Of a DNA stretch of 64,000 bases, positions 10,697 through 21,913 are shown piece after piece (the stretch's first letter is position 1; each line of letters begins with the position of its first letter). Below the pieces are notes generated by a model. The model searched no databases. It was given only the letters and a program-made list of their open reading frames with translations, and was not told the origin of the DNA. Source of the DNA: Paramarasmius palmivorus (Eukaryota > Basidiomycota > Agaricomycetes > Agaricales > Marasmiaceae); NCBI GenBank assembly GCA_037176845.1, contig JAYKXP010000155.1, forward strand, positions 39,455 to 103,454, read 5' to 3'. The translations under genes were made by a program, and so were the position numbers.

Positions 10697-11141
10697 TGTG
10701 AGGGCGAACCAACTACCTCTCTACGGATAGCGGTGCTGAGCGATGATGATAAGGGAAAAGGGGGTGATCCGGCGTAGGCACAAGGCTCTATACGACGTTG
10801 AGCAGGCAGACACAAGTCAGATACTAGCCCAAATGACCAAGTTAGCATAACTAAAGGAATAAAATACAAGACGACTTGCCTAGCCCAAATGACCAAGAGG
10901 TCAAGATGGGGAACTAGGCATCTACAGCTACGGTTTATATGTGAAGAGTCTGTCTCGGCGAGAATTGTACAAGTAAGCAATCAGAATGATACGGAAAGAT
11001 GTAGAACAATGGAAGAATGATGTGGAATGTTCCGGTGGATGAGAGGCTGTACACGATATAAGTGGAAAATGATAAGATGAAGATAAGAAAATAGATAAGG
11101 GGACTTAGAGAAATGAAAGGAAAAAGCTACGCTCCATCACA
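10697..11141 (-). repeat. gypsy 5' LTR
   Basis: 445-bp LTR, the 5' copy relative to the minus-strand element. Apart from one observed A/G difference it matches the other LTR. The five bases after it (11142-11146, ctcag) repeat those before 5009. Confidence 0.93.
10934..10939 (-). promoter_or_regulatory. TATA box in the gypsy 5' LTR
   Basis: TATAAA on the minus strand, 32 bp upstream of ATCTTGACCT (10907). It supports a transcription start at or near 10907 and so defines the U3/R border. The same box is present in the other LTR. Confidence 0.6.
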
Positions 11142-11146
11142 CTCAG

Positions 11147-11321
11147 GGTTTGCATTCGGCTGAACAAGATAATGGAAGGATTGGAGGAGCTCAAAAAGGT
11201 CATGATAGACGGTTGCCTGGTTTCGCGGCATGCCGAGGGGACACTGTATTACCAGCACCAGCTATGGAGAGCCAGTGTGGATGGCGTTACCGGTCTGGCA
11301 GCGTGGAACTACCACAGCTAG
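11147..11321 (+). pseudogene. unknown gene, 3' part, split by gypsy insertion
   Basis: With the duplication counted once, the frame from 5008 continues without a break as RVCIRLNKIMEGLEELKKVM and ends at TAG 11319-11321 (AAWNYHS). This exact frame continuity shows that the gypsy element landed in a previously intact coding exon. The product would have been about 150 residues and helix-rich. Function unknown. Confidence 0.65.
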
Positions 11322-11533
11322 CGGAATTACCAACATGATATCTACCTTCTCCTGTGTCAGAGTAATGTCTTCAGCGGAATTTTTGTACTATTGCTCTTTG
11401 CATATCGACAATAAGTTTCACCTCTATGATCAGCACTTCGGTCGATTCGGGCGACGGTGGGCCTCGACCGTAAGCCGCCGGGAGCGGAATTATGTAAGTT
11501 TGGTTTCTTTGATCGTCTCAATCACCTCCACCA

Positions 11534-11842
11534 TGCCTACCTCTTCGACCTCCAACAACAGACGCGACGACTGGGATTTCGCCAAGGTCATTGATGCAAT
11601 CCAATGCGTTGTGACTGTTCCCCCAACCAAGGTCGACTTTGTTTGCACTCCGAAGCTGTATCAAGGCAAGCAGGCGGTGCCACTCAAGCCCAAAGGCAAA
11701 AACTTTTACGTCTTTCTGGATCCTCGACAAGATGGATCGGGATATATAGGGACTATCGGTGAGCTAAGCCATACACACGACTGATATATCTTTGCTGAAT
11801 ACAGGCCTCGATAGTCAGATTGCCGTCCAGCTCCCCAATTAA
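11534..11842 (+). CDS. hypothetical protein, possibly decayed
   Basis: Two exons, 11534-11758 and 11805-11842, join in frame across a GT..AG intron (GTI/GLDSQIAV) and stop at TAA. The product is about 87 residues (KVDFVCTPKLYQGKQAVPL, FYVFLDPRQDG). Just downstream, at about 11850-12031, a readable segment (RGWPTLEEAQGNWADCC, then a TGA, then CATWALEQAKRDAELACPR) leads in frame into the next ORF at 12032. The two ORFs may therefore be pieces of one decayed gene. No firm domain. Confidence 0.4.
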
Positions 11843-12031
11843 GAACTTGGAGGTACTCGATATATCGTGAGGGGATGGCCGACACTGGAAGAGGCTCAAG
11901 GGAACTGGGCTGATTGTTGCTGAGAGCATCACAAATGTGCTACGTGGGCTCTGGAGCAGGCCAAACGCGACGCTGAGCTTGCCTGTCCACGTCTCCTTAT
12001 CGTCGAACTGTCCAAGCTATTCCCCGGAATC

Positions 12032-12483
12032 ATGTCGTCTGTGCCAGTGACGCTGAACGGGCAGATGCAGTTTCCGAACCCGAACTCGCAGGGCAACAAC
12101 ACCTCTGGCAGTCTAGAGGTGTCGGCTTCGCCCAACCTTCTATGCTCTCCTCCTTCTACGCCTTCACGTCTCAGGGCCACCAGTGTTACACCGATGTCGC
12201 CGTCGTCTTCTGCTCCAGAAGACCCACCAGCCTACCAGACAACGGAGACCAACGGAGACTGGGGTTTATATGTCGTCAATGATAGTGGAGTCGCACCTTT
12301 CGATGGGCTGTAAGTCATTGATATCTTTCATGAATACCATGTCAAATAAACTTTGTTTTATCTTTTTTTGACAGCCGTCGTGCCTATCGTGGTCTTCGTG
12401 CACAGCTGCGACTGGGGACGGCTGCATTGTTGCTGGCTCTAAGTGAGGAAGCGGCCGACGACTGGTTCAACCCATCTGATTAG
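12032..12483 (+). CDS. hypothetical protein, possible 3' half of the 11534 gene
   Basis: Exons 12032-12309 and 12375-12483 join in frame (FDGL/RRAYRGLRAQL) and end at TAG. The N-terminal 65 residues are Ser/Pro-rich. The C-terminal part (WGLYVVNDSGVAPFDGL then a helix ending EEAADDWFNPSD) looks folded. The frame stays open upstream through about 60 codons of plausible coding sequence back to an in-frame TGA, so the ATG at 12032 may not be the original start. Confidence 0.4.
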
Positions 12484-12964
12484 GAAACAGGGACATGATC
12501 GGTATCCATGCGGTATTGTGCTTATTTTTCTTGTCGACAGCTCCCTGACGCCATGCGTTTTAGGAGTAATCATATCACAAGCAATCACCAGGTCCACTTT
12601 TTTCTTCTTCCTGTACTACATCTAAGAATTATATATACTCCAAGTCATCCTCAAGGCCTCTCGGGATCTCCCAGGCAAAGCTTTTAGGATTATCTGTGAA
12701 TAGGCCGTCATATAAGGCGTGCATTTTCGCCGATTATCTCTAAGTCGAATTACAAATTGGTGCCATTGATGTGTTGATGCGCCGTTGGTTGGCTAAACTC
12801 AGCCACCGTATGCGCCTGAGTAGCTGGGCCAATGTTTTTGCGAATCCCCTGGCCATTGCAAAATTTTGGGGTCCTTTCCTAAGACAATTTTGTCGCATTC
12901 CGAACCCAGTCACTCCATTGCATCCTCCGCAGTGCCGCGTCCTTTTTCTCTTCGACAACCCTCA

Positions 12965-15900
12965 ATGATGCCATCTGACGCGTCATTATCTCCTGAGCCG
13001 TCCCCAGGGCCTGTCGGTACCTTGGTCGCTGTTGTCGACGATGCAGCGCAGCCATTGAATTCCATCTCAACGCCTGACCAGGATCCTGACCTTTCCAATC
13101 ACTCTTCCGGCTCCAAGAACGCGGATAATACGGCTACTGTGGACACGCGTCAGGACGAGGTCAACGCAGGTAACATCGACGTACCGTCTTCACCAAGGGC
13201 AGAACAGGAAGACGTGGTCTCACCTACACCGGCCACAAAGGCATCGACCACCCTTTCTTCACTTCCACCTTCCACACAGTCATCATCCGCCACTCCTGCT
13301 GCTGTTTCCTCGGATGCCTCAATTGACCAGCCACCCTCGGATCCGCAGGCTGACGCGTCGACCAGTGCTCCTGCACCTCCTTCTACACCAAGACGCCTCA
13401 TAATCACACGCAATGTCACGCCCAGGTCCTCGAAAAGAGTCTTAACTAGGCTCTCACCCAAGAAGCCGCACGCTTCACCTGTCAAGCGGGCTAAATCGGG
13501 TGTCAAGAAGAAAGTTGGGAACCCAGGCAACTTTGACGGCAAACCCCTAGAGTTCTTACAAGAGGAGCTCAAGGTATATAAGAAGCTCAAACCCCGGAGC
13601 CGTGCTCGATCCCAATTTTTCGTCAACAACTACGCCAAGTTTACCGAAAAGTTTCCAGATTTTCGTCTACCCTCGAAGAAGTCGTCGCCACCTCCGGCCG
13701 AGCTTACCGCAGAGGAACGCGCCAAGATGACAGAGAGTGAATGCAAGGAGTGGGATAAGTCTTATAAGAGGAAGATGGAGATGAGAGATAGAACAGAGGA
13801 ACAATGCCTTCGTGATGTGAGTTAACCGCAATTATAACTGGAGTATTACTGACGTATCTTTCATCTTTAGGCACTCAAGGCATGGTTTCAATGGCATGGT
13901 GGTGATGTCCGGGCCAAGGATCGTGTTTCAGTCGGGCGCTTTCTCCAGCAGGTCAAGGTCAACGACAGAGCGCCGAAGAAGAAGCAAATACCCCAGGTGG
14001 TGATGTCTCATCCCGACTATAGAGACGTGATCAAGAATCTTTCCGAGGAGACTGGGAAGTTTGATCGCCTCACCAAGTGTACTGAGGCCGCCACGGCGTT
14101 CCTGAAGACGCTAACCGATGATCAACGAAAAGTGCTGGAAGAGGACATCAATGCCCAGTATCTCGCAGCCAAATCGAGATGGGATGTGAGGAAAGAAGGG
14201 TCAGATGAGGACAAGCATCGTTTCAATCAAGAACAGTGAGTGCTACCTGCTTGTAGGTCAGTTTAAGACATACTGATTGTTCCCAAGGTATCGCAAGAGT
14301 CTTGGTCGGATCGTACAGCCCTTTCTAGATGGTCTACGTGATGTGACGGGTCTGGACGTCGGTCTGCTTATTGGTGAAGATGTGGATGGTCAGGGAAACT
14401 GGGATGGTGCAATGTACGTGACACAAATAGCTCGTGCGAGTCAAGGTTCTGACAATTACTTACAGTTATAGTGCACAAGCTGACGAAGCGCCCAAGCTTG
14501 CCGACTTTGATCCTGAGAAACTCGATGCCAATTTCGTCAATTTCTTCTACCGCTGGTTACAACATTTGCGATCGCTGTCTCCGTCGAAGGATCAACCTTC
14601 GGGTGTTGATGATCAAGTCATCGATTCTGCCACATCCACATCAGGCTCCGAGAACCCACCTGTCGCACCAGCATCATCTACGCCCTTGACCGGGAAGAAG
14701 GGCAACAACAAAGCTCTATCACCACGTGGCTCAGATGACGATTCTGGATCGGACTCTGATGAAGAGAGCGATTGGAGTGCAAAGGATGGCCAGATAGAAG
14801 AAGACGTCGAAGATGGTGACAAATCGATAGCCGCAGAAGACCAAGATGCTACTACTGAGGACGAAGACGCTGAGCCAGACAATGGCAGACCGCAGACGTT
14901 CGAAGAAGAGCGTGCCAGCAACATCAAGAGAAACAAAGCCTTACTCAAGAAACTTGGCCTCGACCGCCCTGTTTTCGAAGCGAAGAAACCAAATCAGAAA
15001 CGAGCCAAGAAGGAGCGTATGGAGAAAGCAGTGACGGTCGGGACTCAACGACGTTCAGAAAGAAACAAAGGGGTTGTGAAATCTGTAAGTCCTTACTGTT
15101 GTGCATGATCAACTGGGCCTAACAAGCACTACCGTACAGTACGCTGAAGGGGAAGCAGCTCAAGACCACTCAGAAGACACGGTGCCATCAGAAGAGAACG
15201 ACTTGGTCCAGCGTGATGCGCTATCACGTCTGATGGACATGCGCAAGCATTTCCTCGACAATGATGTAGGAATCCCCACATTCATCGAACTTCTGGACTC
15301 TGTCACCATAATCGGATCCCCGGGGCATAAGGCGTGGATGGCTCACATCTCGGGGTTGAGTGAGTGGTCTGAGCTAGATGGAGACCCTGCATTGATGCCC
15401 AAGGCTAGTTTGAAGTCAAACCATTGTTCTCGACAGCTTCCTAACAACTGTTGCTATAGGTGCCAACCGTTGATCTTGAGGTGAAGCCTCTATCTTCTGA
15501 CGAGCTCGTCAAGGATGGTGATCATGCTGTAAGTATTCACATCAGTATAAACGATGCAAGGCTGGACTAATTGGACATGACTAGGCACCCAACGCTGATG
15601 GTCTACTTGAAGTCGCGGAAGCAGGTGAAGATGCGGGTACAAGGATAGTGTGTGAGGCTGTGGTGGAGGCTTATGAAAAGGTCAAAATACCACATAGGGA
15701 ACCGTTCATACTGTCAGACTTAGATGACGGTCCCATCAAAGATGTGATGACGTACCTGACTACTTTGCCCAAAGGCAATTCGAGTGGACGTCCTGCCGAA
15801 TACACGTCGGCAGTCTACCTGTGGTACGATTTACAGGAGCTATGGGAGTCTCAAGGGTATAAGCGAGGAGTAAGTGTTGTTGATATAGCTTTAAAGATAC

Positions 15901-16441
15901 CGATAACTGACTCATTTTGCAGAAATTACCTATGAAGGAACGTCCACCTTTGATTCACCAATGGTGCAAGAAGGGGCATATACGAGGGTTTGAACCATCT
16001 GAAGGTCAGGAATGGACTGCCGATTATCTACGCCGTCAATTCTGGGTGTGGTGGTCCGAGGCAAACCCCGAATGGCGACGATACGAGGGAATGTTCGTTC
16101 TTCCCGATACTGATGGTGACCTATCAACGTTACATCAGGCAGGGAAAGACGGCCTCGTTTTGCTTCTAGTGGTCTTGAGATGGTGGTACGACATGGCGGA
16201 TGGCTTGGACATCAACGGCATGTGGATGGAGGCCCTCAAAAGCGTCACCGTTGTGATGGAAGCATTGATTAATGAACTGTATGTTGCTCATTTGCTCTTA
16301 GGCTGATATTTGACTCAAAATATGTTGTAGCGGCTCTTTGACATTTACGGGTGAGACCGAATTAGGTACTCAGAAGAGGAAGAGAGTGTCCGAGGCTTCA
16401 TCTCGCGTCAAGGGCACTGCTAGTAAACGTCGCAAGCTGTG
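12965..16441 (+). CDS. orphan-family protein, chromosomal relative of the transposon gene 56314-59584
   Basis: Nine exons read in frame: 12965-13816, 13871-14235, 14288-14413, 14471-15084, 15140 to about 15411, 15460-15528, 15585-15869, 15923-16278 and 16331 to about 16441 (ends KRRKL). The intron after exon 5 seems to start with GC rather than GT. The protein is roughly 970 residues. It has a Ser/Pro-rich N-terminus, a basic helical block (PLEFLQEELKVYKKL..KFTEKFPDFRLP), an MSHPDYRDVI block, a YRKSLGRIVQPFLDGL block, long acidic linkers and a Trp-rich C-terminal block (QFWVWWSEANPEWRRYEG, LLLVVLRWWYDMADGL). Each block has a counterpart in the same order in the gene at 56314-59584. Terminal and internal basic runs suggest a nuclear protein. 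I do not recognise a biochemical function. The start ATG (MMPSDAS) is a choice; an upstream ATG at 12866 is possible. Confidence 0.65.
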
Positions 16442-17037
16442 ACATTGCAATGTATATGGCTACATAGTGCTCAACATTGCAATGCTCACTACGCCCGTGC
16501 TCGCCGCAACGTTGGATGCCTCTGTTCACAATAAAATCATCGTTAGAAGTACCCATTATGTTTGTCTGTGAATCCGGCCGTGTATGCTCTGTAATATGAC
16601 CGTATTATGCGTTTCCGAGCTTTGATGTTAGACTAAAATTGATAACTTTGGTGTTGTACCTCTACCAAAACCTCAGTGTGACAGGTATATTAATTAATTA
16701 TTGCAAAGTAGTGACCGAATTGGCTTTTATGTCCGACGAATATGGTCACCCTCTGTTTATGTCCTTTTTGGGAAGAGGATAACTGGTGCCGGGCATGCCG
16801 AGGCATCTGCTAAGTACCCTAATTATCTCTGAAAGGAAATCCCTTGGACTTTGCAATGGACTTATAGGTCAATATCCATCAACTTTGCAATGTCCGAACA
16901 AGGTCGGCTGATCTGACAATAATACGATGGGCAAAACAGACAGCGCCAGTAAAAGGGGTTGCCGAAGTCTCGCGATAGAGGGCAGCGTGACATTGACGTC
17001 CATAGACATTCCCGCCTTCATAGCAGCTCTAGAGCAA
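16442..17037. other. intergenic region between convergent genes
   Basis: No gene seen. The sequence lies between the 3' ends of the plus-strand gene at 12965-16441 and the minus-strand gene at 17038-19156 and is moderately AT-rich. Confidence 0.4.
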
Positions 17038-19156
17038 TCAAGATATCTCGTCAAACCCACAAACCGAAGAGAGCTGATAATCGCACTTTTCTAGTGAATC
17101 CAGTAACTCTCTGGCAGTGGGTGGAAAGTCAATATTGCCCTGTACAACCATGACATTAGCATCCGAAGCAAATTCAGACTGAAAGAAAGAAAAAAAACAG
17201 ACGCACCTGTAGCATGTAGTTGAGCAATAAGGCTGTCGCATCCATGTTCTGCAATGCTTTCGATAAGCAACGATCATCTGCACGGTTCGCTACAGATTGC
17301 AGCTGTTGACTAGCCGTCACCAGAAGCCGTGTTTTCGGTGATCCTTGGCTGGGAGAAGCATGAAATGCAGGATATAACTTTGCATCTTGCGTTAACGCAT
17401 TCAGTATCCTATACAATACCCTTGGCCAGCCACCGTTATCTGAAATCGACGAAATCCCTCGCTGGAATGAAAACATGAGATGTCTGTGAAATAGTTATTT
17501 TTGGTATTCACCAATTTGCCCGTGTCTCCTTGGAACACTGTCCTAGGCAATATTTGAGAGGCGTAACCTCCCTCCAGCTCGCCAGATGCGTCGTCTCCGG
17601 TGTTTTCCGGGAGTTCCATAGTCGCGGCAACATCGAGAACCCTCAGCCCGTATAACATCGTAATTAAAGGTCCAGCCGTCCTTTGGATCGGTGAGAACGA
17701 TTCGTGATTCAACATGACCTTCTTGTATACTGGAATCCTATATGATATGCGATATTCCTCGAATAGACTGGTAGCCATCGGCTAATCACCGCCTGAATGA
17801 GTACAAATCATCCATTTCTATAACGCTGTAGCCATTCACCTGTAAGCTTGCGGGTATCAGAGAGGACCGCGATGTAGGCACTGTGGCGACTGTTGTAAAC
17901 CACGGCATACTCAGTACCAGAGGCAAACGAGAGGGATCGGAATCTGGCACGCTCATCCTGTTGTTATCACATTAGGCAAAATGACACTGGCATTATGATA
18001 AGCCTTACTTTCATCAGAAAACGAGCGTCTAAAACAAAGAGGCTTAACCGATATCACGAAGGATATGGTTGACTCCAGAAGAACGAGCCACTTTTTTTCC
18101 CAGGCAACGTGATTTAACCAGTTTTAATGTACATGTGACACCTAATGAGGCAGTCATCGTTCTAAACTACATTTGCACTTTGATATAGCGTAACGGAATG
18201 CTCCTGAAAGGTCCTGCAAAAACGTAGACAAACTGACAATGGGAAGTGACGTTTGGGAACAATATGGCTTAAAGTTCTCTATAACCTCCATCGGAAGGTC
18301 CTCCACACCACATGGATTGTAAGTAAAGGACCGAGTGAACTCAAAGGTAGAAGATTCGCTGACGCAAAACTCAAACAGAAGTTCAAAACGAAGAGCTGGT
18401 GTTAAATGAGCGACAGAATGACCATCAATCAGCCGAGTGCTTACCTATGCCATCCACTTTATCCCGATGGTTAACCGGAATGTCCAGTTGACAGGAAGCA
18501 TTGTAATGAACGAAGTTATTGCGGGAACCTTCCTGTGCTTCAATGGAATGAACCCGTAATCCGGTAGCCAAAACGAGCAGAGATAAGTGAAGCTGTGTGA
18601 CACCATCCAAATGACTTTGCCAATCTAGAAAAAATCAAAACACGAGTGCAAAGACTGTACAGAGGAAGTAAATCACCTTCTAACCCGTATATCGATGGTA
18701 AGGCATGATAGTTTGAATGTCGGAGCTTGAACGCCTTTTCAAGAAATTCGCTGTTCTAAAATGAGCAACCGAATTCGCCACTGCATGCTTTCACCTAACT
18801 TAGACGGATGAAGGGATGGGCGACGAATAGAGGCTACGTGTATCTGACCAAGGATATCCCTCAGTTTCCGAATAACGTCGTCTTTCTCTGGACGAGCGGA
18901 CTGACGTTAGAACTATGCACTCGAGTGTGAAAAACGCATCGCACCAGCAAGCAAGTCTTCAAAGTGTGCCCTTTGCTCCTCCATTGTGTCCATAACTTCC
19001 TGATACCGGTGTGACGAAAGCGAGGATGTAGATTGCCCACTCCATTGGGAGGACTGTCTCAATTAACTGACATCGGTGAACAATTCGCCCAGAAAGAAAA
19101 TTGCTTACCTCGCTTAAAGGTGAGTTCAATCTAGCTGCCGCAGCCATAGGAAGCAT
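17038..19156 (-). CDS. hypothetical multi-exon protein
   Basis: A chain of exon-like segments on the minus strand reads as one gene. It runs from MLPMAAAARLNSPLSE (19156) to EVMDTMEEQRAHFEDLLAGA, DDVIRKLRDILGQIHVASI, EFLEKAFKLRHSNYHALPS and a block with HLDGVTQLHLSLLVLATGL. Then come FELLFEFCVSESSTFEF, EYAVVYNSRHSAYIAVLS, KVMLNHESFSPIQRTAGP and YPAFHASPSQGSPKTRLL, ending near DSLEKCDYQLSSVCGFDEIS (TGA about 17038). Each joint has GT..AG borders on inspection, but not every one was fixed to the base. The product would be about 500-600 residues, soluble, with an early coiled-coil-like helix. No family recognised. Confidence 0.5.
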
Positions 19157-19558
19157 AAAACAGGCCGTTGAAGTTCAGGTTGAAACCGAAACGGGGAGTA
19201 AGAATGACTGAAAGTCGATGTTTGGGAAAGAAGTTAAGGTCAAGGTGTTCTCCCACGATCGTCATTATAGAACGTGTTTATCACACGTTCATTTGACTCC
19301 ATCCGATGACTGAGACCACCTACTAAGCTCACAGGGAACCAAACAGAAGCACCCGTTGTGTCAAATCGGAGGGGCGTACAGGTAAGCTGTAAAAGATACA
19401 ATGATGGATGCAACACTAGACTAAATGTGACTGTGTACAGGATCTGCGTTTACCCAATAAACGGTGTTCCTTTCGAGCACATGCCTACCCAGTTGTCTCT
19501 TTTAAGGATGTTGTAAGCCACCATGTAATCTCAGGATTAACTCTAGCGACCCTCGGTC
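19157..19558. other. shared upstream region of divergent genes
   Basis: About 400 bp between the 5' ends of the minus-strand gene (19156) and the plus-strand gene (19559). No coding potential seen; presumably a bidirectional promoter, with no clear TATA box. Confidence 0.35.
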
Positions 19559-20650
19559 TTGCTCGTTTTTGATGATGCTCTTCGAAGACAAGGACTCGAC
19601 ATCCGTTGTCTCGCGACCGCAGGACTGCTTTTCAAACTTGTAAGAGCTACAAGAGGATTTAAATCATATACTCGCTCACCCATTCACAGACCCCATACAG
19701 CACAAACACCGATCTTAGACGCCCTGCCCATTAAAGACGTCATAAACCTACAACAAGTATCGTCGACATGTAAGGAGTATCTTCGCGGCTACAGACGTGT
19801 CACCTTCGACGACAAGCAACTCTATGGACAATTTTTCGACAAGCAAGAACATATTATCTCTTTCCGCAAAAAGCAGGCGGAATGCCGCGCGCTAGTATCT
19901 GGATCCGCGCTGGCGTTGATGCTAGGCCGCTCCCCACACAAGCCCCACGATCTGGACATATTTACACCGATGATCTATGTCGACAACATGGAAGCGTTCA
20001 TCGGTACAACGGGATACAAAAGGGCAGACAACGAGGAGTGTACATCACAGCAAGCGACAGAACGCACCCGGAATGCAGAGACTCTGTCCGACGATACGCT
20101 CGAAGAACTGGACGCTGAAGATAACACGGAAGACGTTGCGGAATACAATCAACACGCAGTGGAAACTGTACTAACATTCCAACATGATAATGGACAGCGA
20201 CTGCAAATAATAGGGACAAAGGTGGAGCCCATTGACGCTATCTTGGGATTCTATTCCAGTAAGTATCTTTGTTCTGGTAGCTGAAGCATATCTTTGATAC
20301 CTCACAGCACTGGTAATGAATGTCGCGACAGCTACGAAGGTCATTTCGCTCTACCCATATACCTCATTCGTGGAGCAAAAAGCCGTATATCTCAAAAATG
20401 GACGCCCGCGGCCATAAGAGCCAGAAACAAGTACGAATCGAGGGGCTGGACGTCGGTATTCACCATAGACGCTAGAACGGCCGTTGATTCTCGAAGTGAA
20501 CTGTCTTTCAAGACTCGTTGGGTAGGAGACCGCCACAGCTGGATTTTGGATCTAACTCCGGTGCCAGGCGAAGAGGATCTAGACAAGGCTTACACATCGG
20601 TTATGGTTTCCTCTTGGAACATCTCTTGTCCCACCCCCACGTCGGTGTGA
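19559..20650 (+). pseudogene. nucleotidyltransferase-like/F-box-type Agaricomycete protein, frameshifted
   Basis: The first exon (19559-20260) encodes an F-box-like start (ILDALPIKDVINLQQVSSTC) and then LVSGSALALMLGRSPHKPHD with LDIF. This is the G-S plus D-x-D pattern of a large Agaricomycete nucleotidyltransferase-like family. After a GT..AG intron the frame continues as LVMNVATATKVISLYPYTSF to 20410, then hits TAA. The expected continuation (ARNKYESRGWTSVFTIDA, KTRWVGDRHSWILDL) is in the next frame, to 20650. A one-base shift near 20405-20412 therefore breaks the gene, unless it is a sequencing error. Enzymatic activity is not shown for this family; the motif match is from memory of its pattern. 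Confidence 0.5.
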
Positions 20651-20653
20651 CTC

Positions 20654-21507
20654 GTGAAGAACACCATGTCCTGCGATTTCCTCCGTGAACCACTCGTCAT
20701 CACCTGCGAGGCAGAAAATGCTTTATGGGCCCATCACTGCCTCGCAACCCCCAATAAGTTCGGACGAATATTGGATTGGTTGCCGATGGACGACGGAACT
20801 CTGGCCATTCGCTTTGAAGACGTACAGCTAGATGGAAGGTGCGCTTAGTTTTTCAGCTTCATGGCGTCAACAAAACACTGACTTCCACATCGTCCAAACA
20901 AAAAGTACAGATAAAGAGTCAGGTTCGCGAATCCAAGTGGCCCGCCTAGATGACCAATACAAGCAGTGAGTTGTTGTATGTGAATCTATGTTCATACTTT
21001 TACCTATGGTATCGGTTACAGTGTCAAGGAAATAGTGGAACATTCCCATCAGATCTCCTTGAGATTCCTATCGTCCTTCTACGATATCACGGACGCTATT
21101 CATAGACGACAAGAGACCATTCAGAACATGTTTACAGACTTCAGCTCTGCATGGAGCCGGTATAAGATACCTCACGAAACCCTCGAACAACCCAACGGAC
21201 ATGTTGCATGGCTAATCATCCGATGTATAGATGATATAAAGAATACTGGCTACTGCGACACAATAACCGTAAGCACTACTCAGCATAACGCAATTATTTC
21301 TAGCTCTAACTAGATCAACAGGTTGATACACAGTTCACCATCGACTGGGAGCACGAGCGAATCTGCACTACCGCGTATCTCCTGGTACGAGACGACACTG
21401 TGAAGAGGGTTATTGGCGAACTTTCATTTTGGTCGCTCGAGGAGTTTAAAAGAGCGAACTTGGACGTTATAGTCATGTCCGACGCAGCATCGCTTCCAAG
21501 CGATTAG
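20654..21507 (+). CDS. hypothetical protein
   Basis: Exon-like segments run from about 20654 (MKNTMSCDFLREPLVI) through RILDWLPMDDGTLAIRFEDV, DKESGSRIQVARLDDQYK and a long helical exon at about 21022-21269 (IVEHSHQISLRFLSSFYDI, RQETIQNMFTDFSSAWSRY). They end with an exon containing TQFTIDWEHERICTTAYLLV and closing SDAASLPSD, TAG 21505-21507. Three GT..AG introns separate them. The product would be about 240 residues. No domain recognised. The start is uncertain because the frame directly follows the stop of the preceding broken gene. Confidence 0.45.
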
Positions 21508-21913
21508 GGGACCACAGAAATGCCGACTATCGATCTAAGTGTGACTACATTCCAAATTAGACCTACTGCTCACCTGTACTATACGTGAACTCTGCTTTGC
21601 AATTTGCTTTCCGTTCACCGAATCGTCAATAGAACATCCATATATGCCTACAACGAAGACTGGTACACAAATAGAAGCCGGCGTCAAAGGACGCCTTTGA
21701 TAACCAACAAATCTATCCTTCATCGCGTTGAAGGCACCCATCCGATCTTAAGCCCAGGAACCAAAGACAGTGTAACGACTTTCCAAGTGGAAGTCACTTG
21801 CATCCGGCAGCACTTGTCTCGTATCTAAAGGAATGTGTGAGGTACAACAAAGAAATCCATCTATTTCTATAAAACTAGCTTAGAACAGGCATCCGCGAAC
21901 ACAGGACCCACAT

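Larger units (their letters stand above)
5009..11141 (-). mobile_element. Ty3/gypsy chromovirus LTR retrotransposon, apparently complete
   Basis: A 6133-bp element read on the minus strand. It has two 445-bp LTRs (5009-5453 and 10697-11141) with TG..CA ends and one observed difference (ctcggcaag versus ctcggcgag). It is flanked by the 5-bp duplication ctcag (5004-5008 and 11142-11146). Internal order is primer site, gag, protease, reverse transcriptase, RNase H, integrase, GPY/F-like segment, chromodomain, polypurine tract. The C-terminal chromodomain and gag-pol order place it among the chromoviruses. Near-identical LTRs and open frames indicate a recent insertion. It interrupts the exon of a host gene (4647-5008 and 11147-11321). 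Replication is inferred to use self-priming (see the primer-site entry). Confidence 0.93.
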
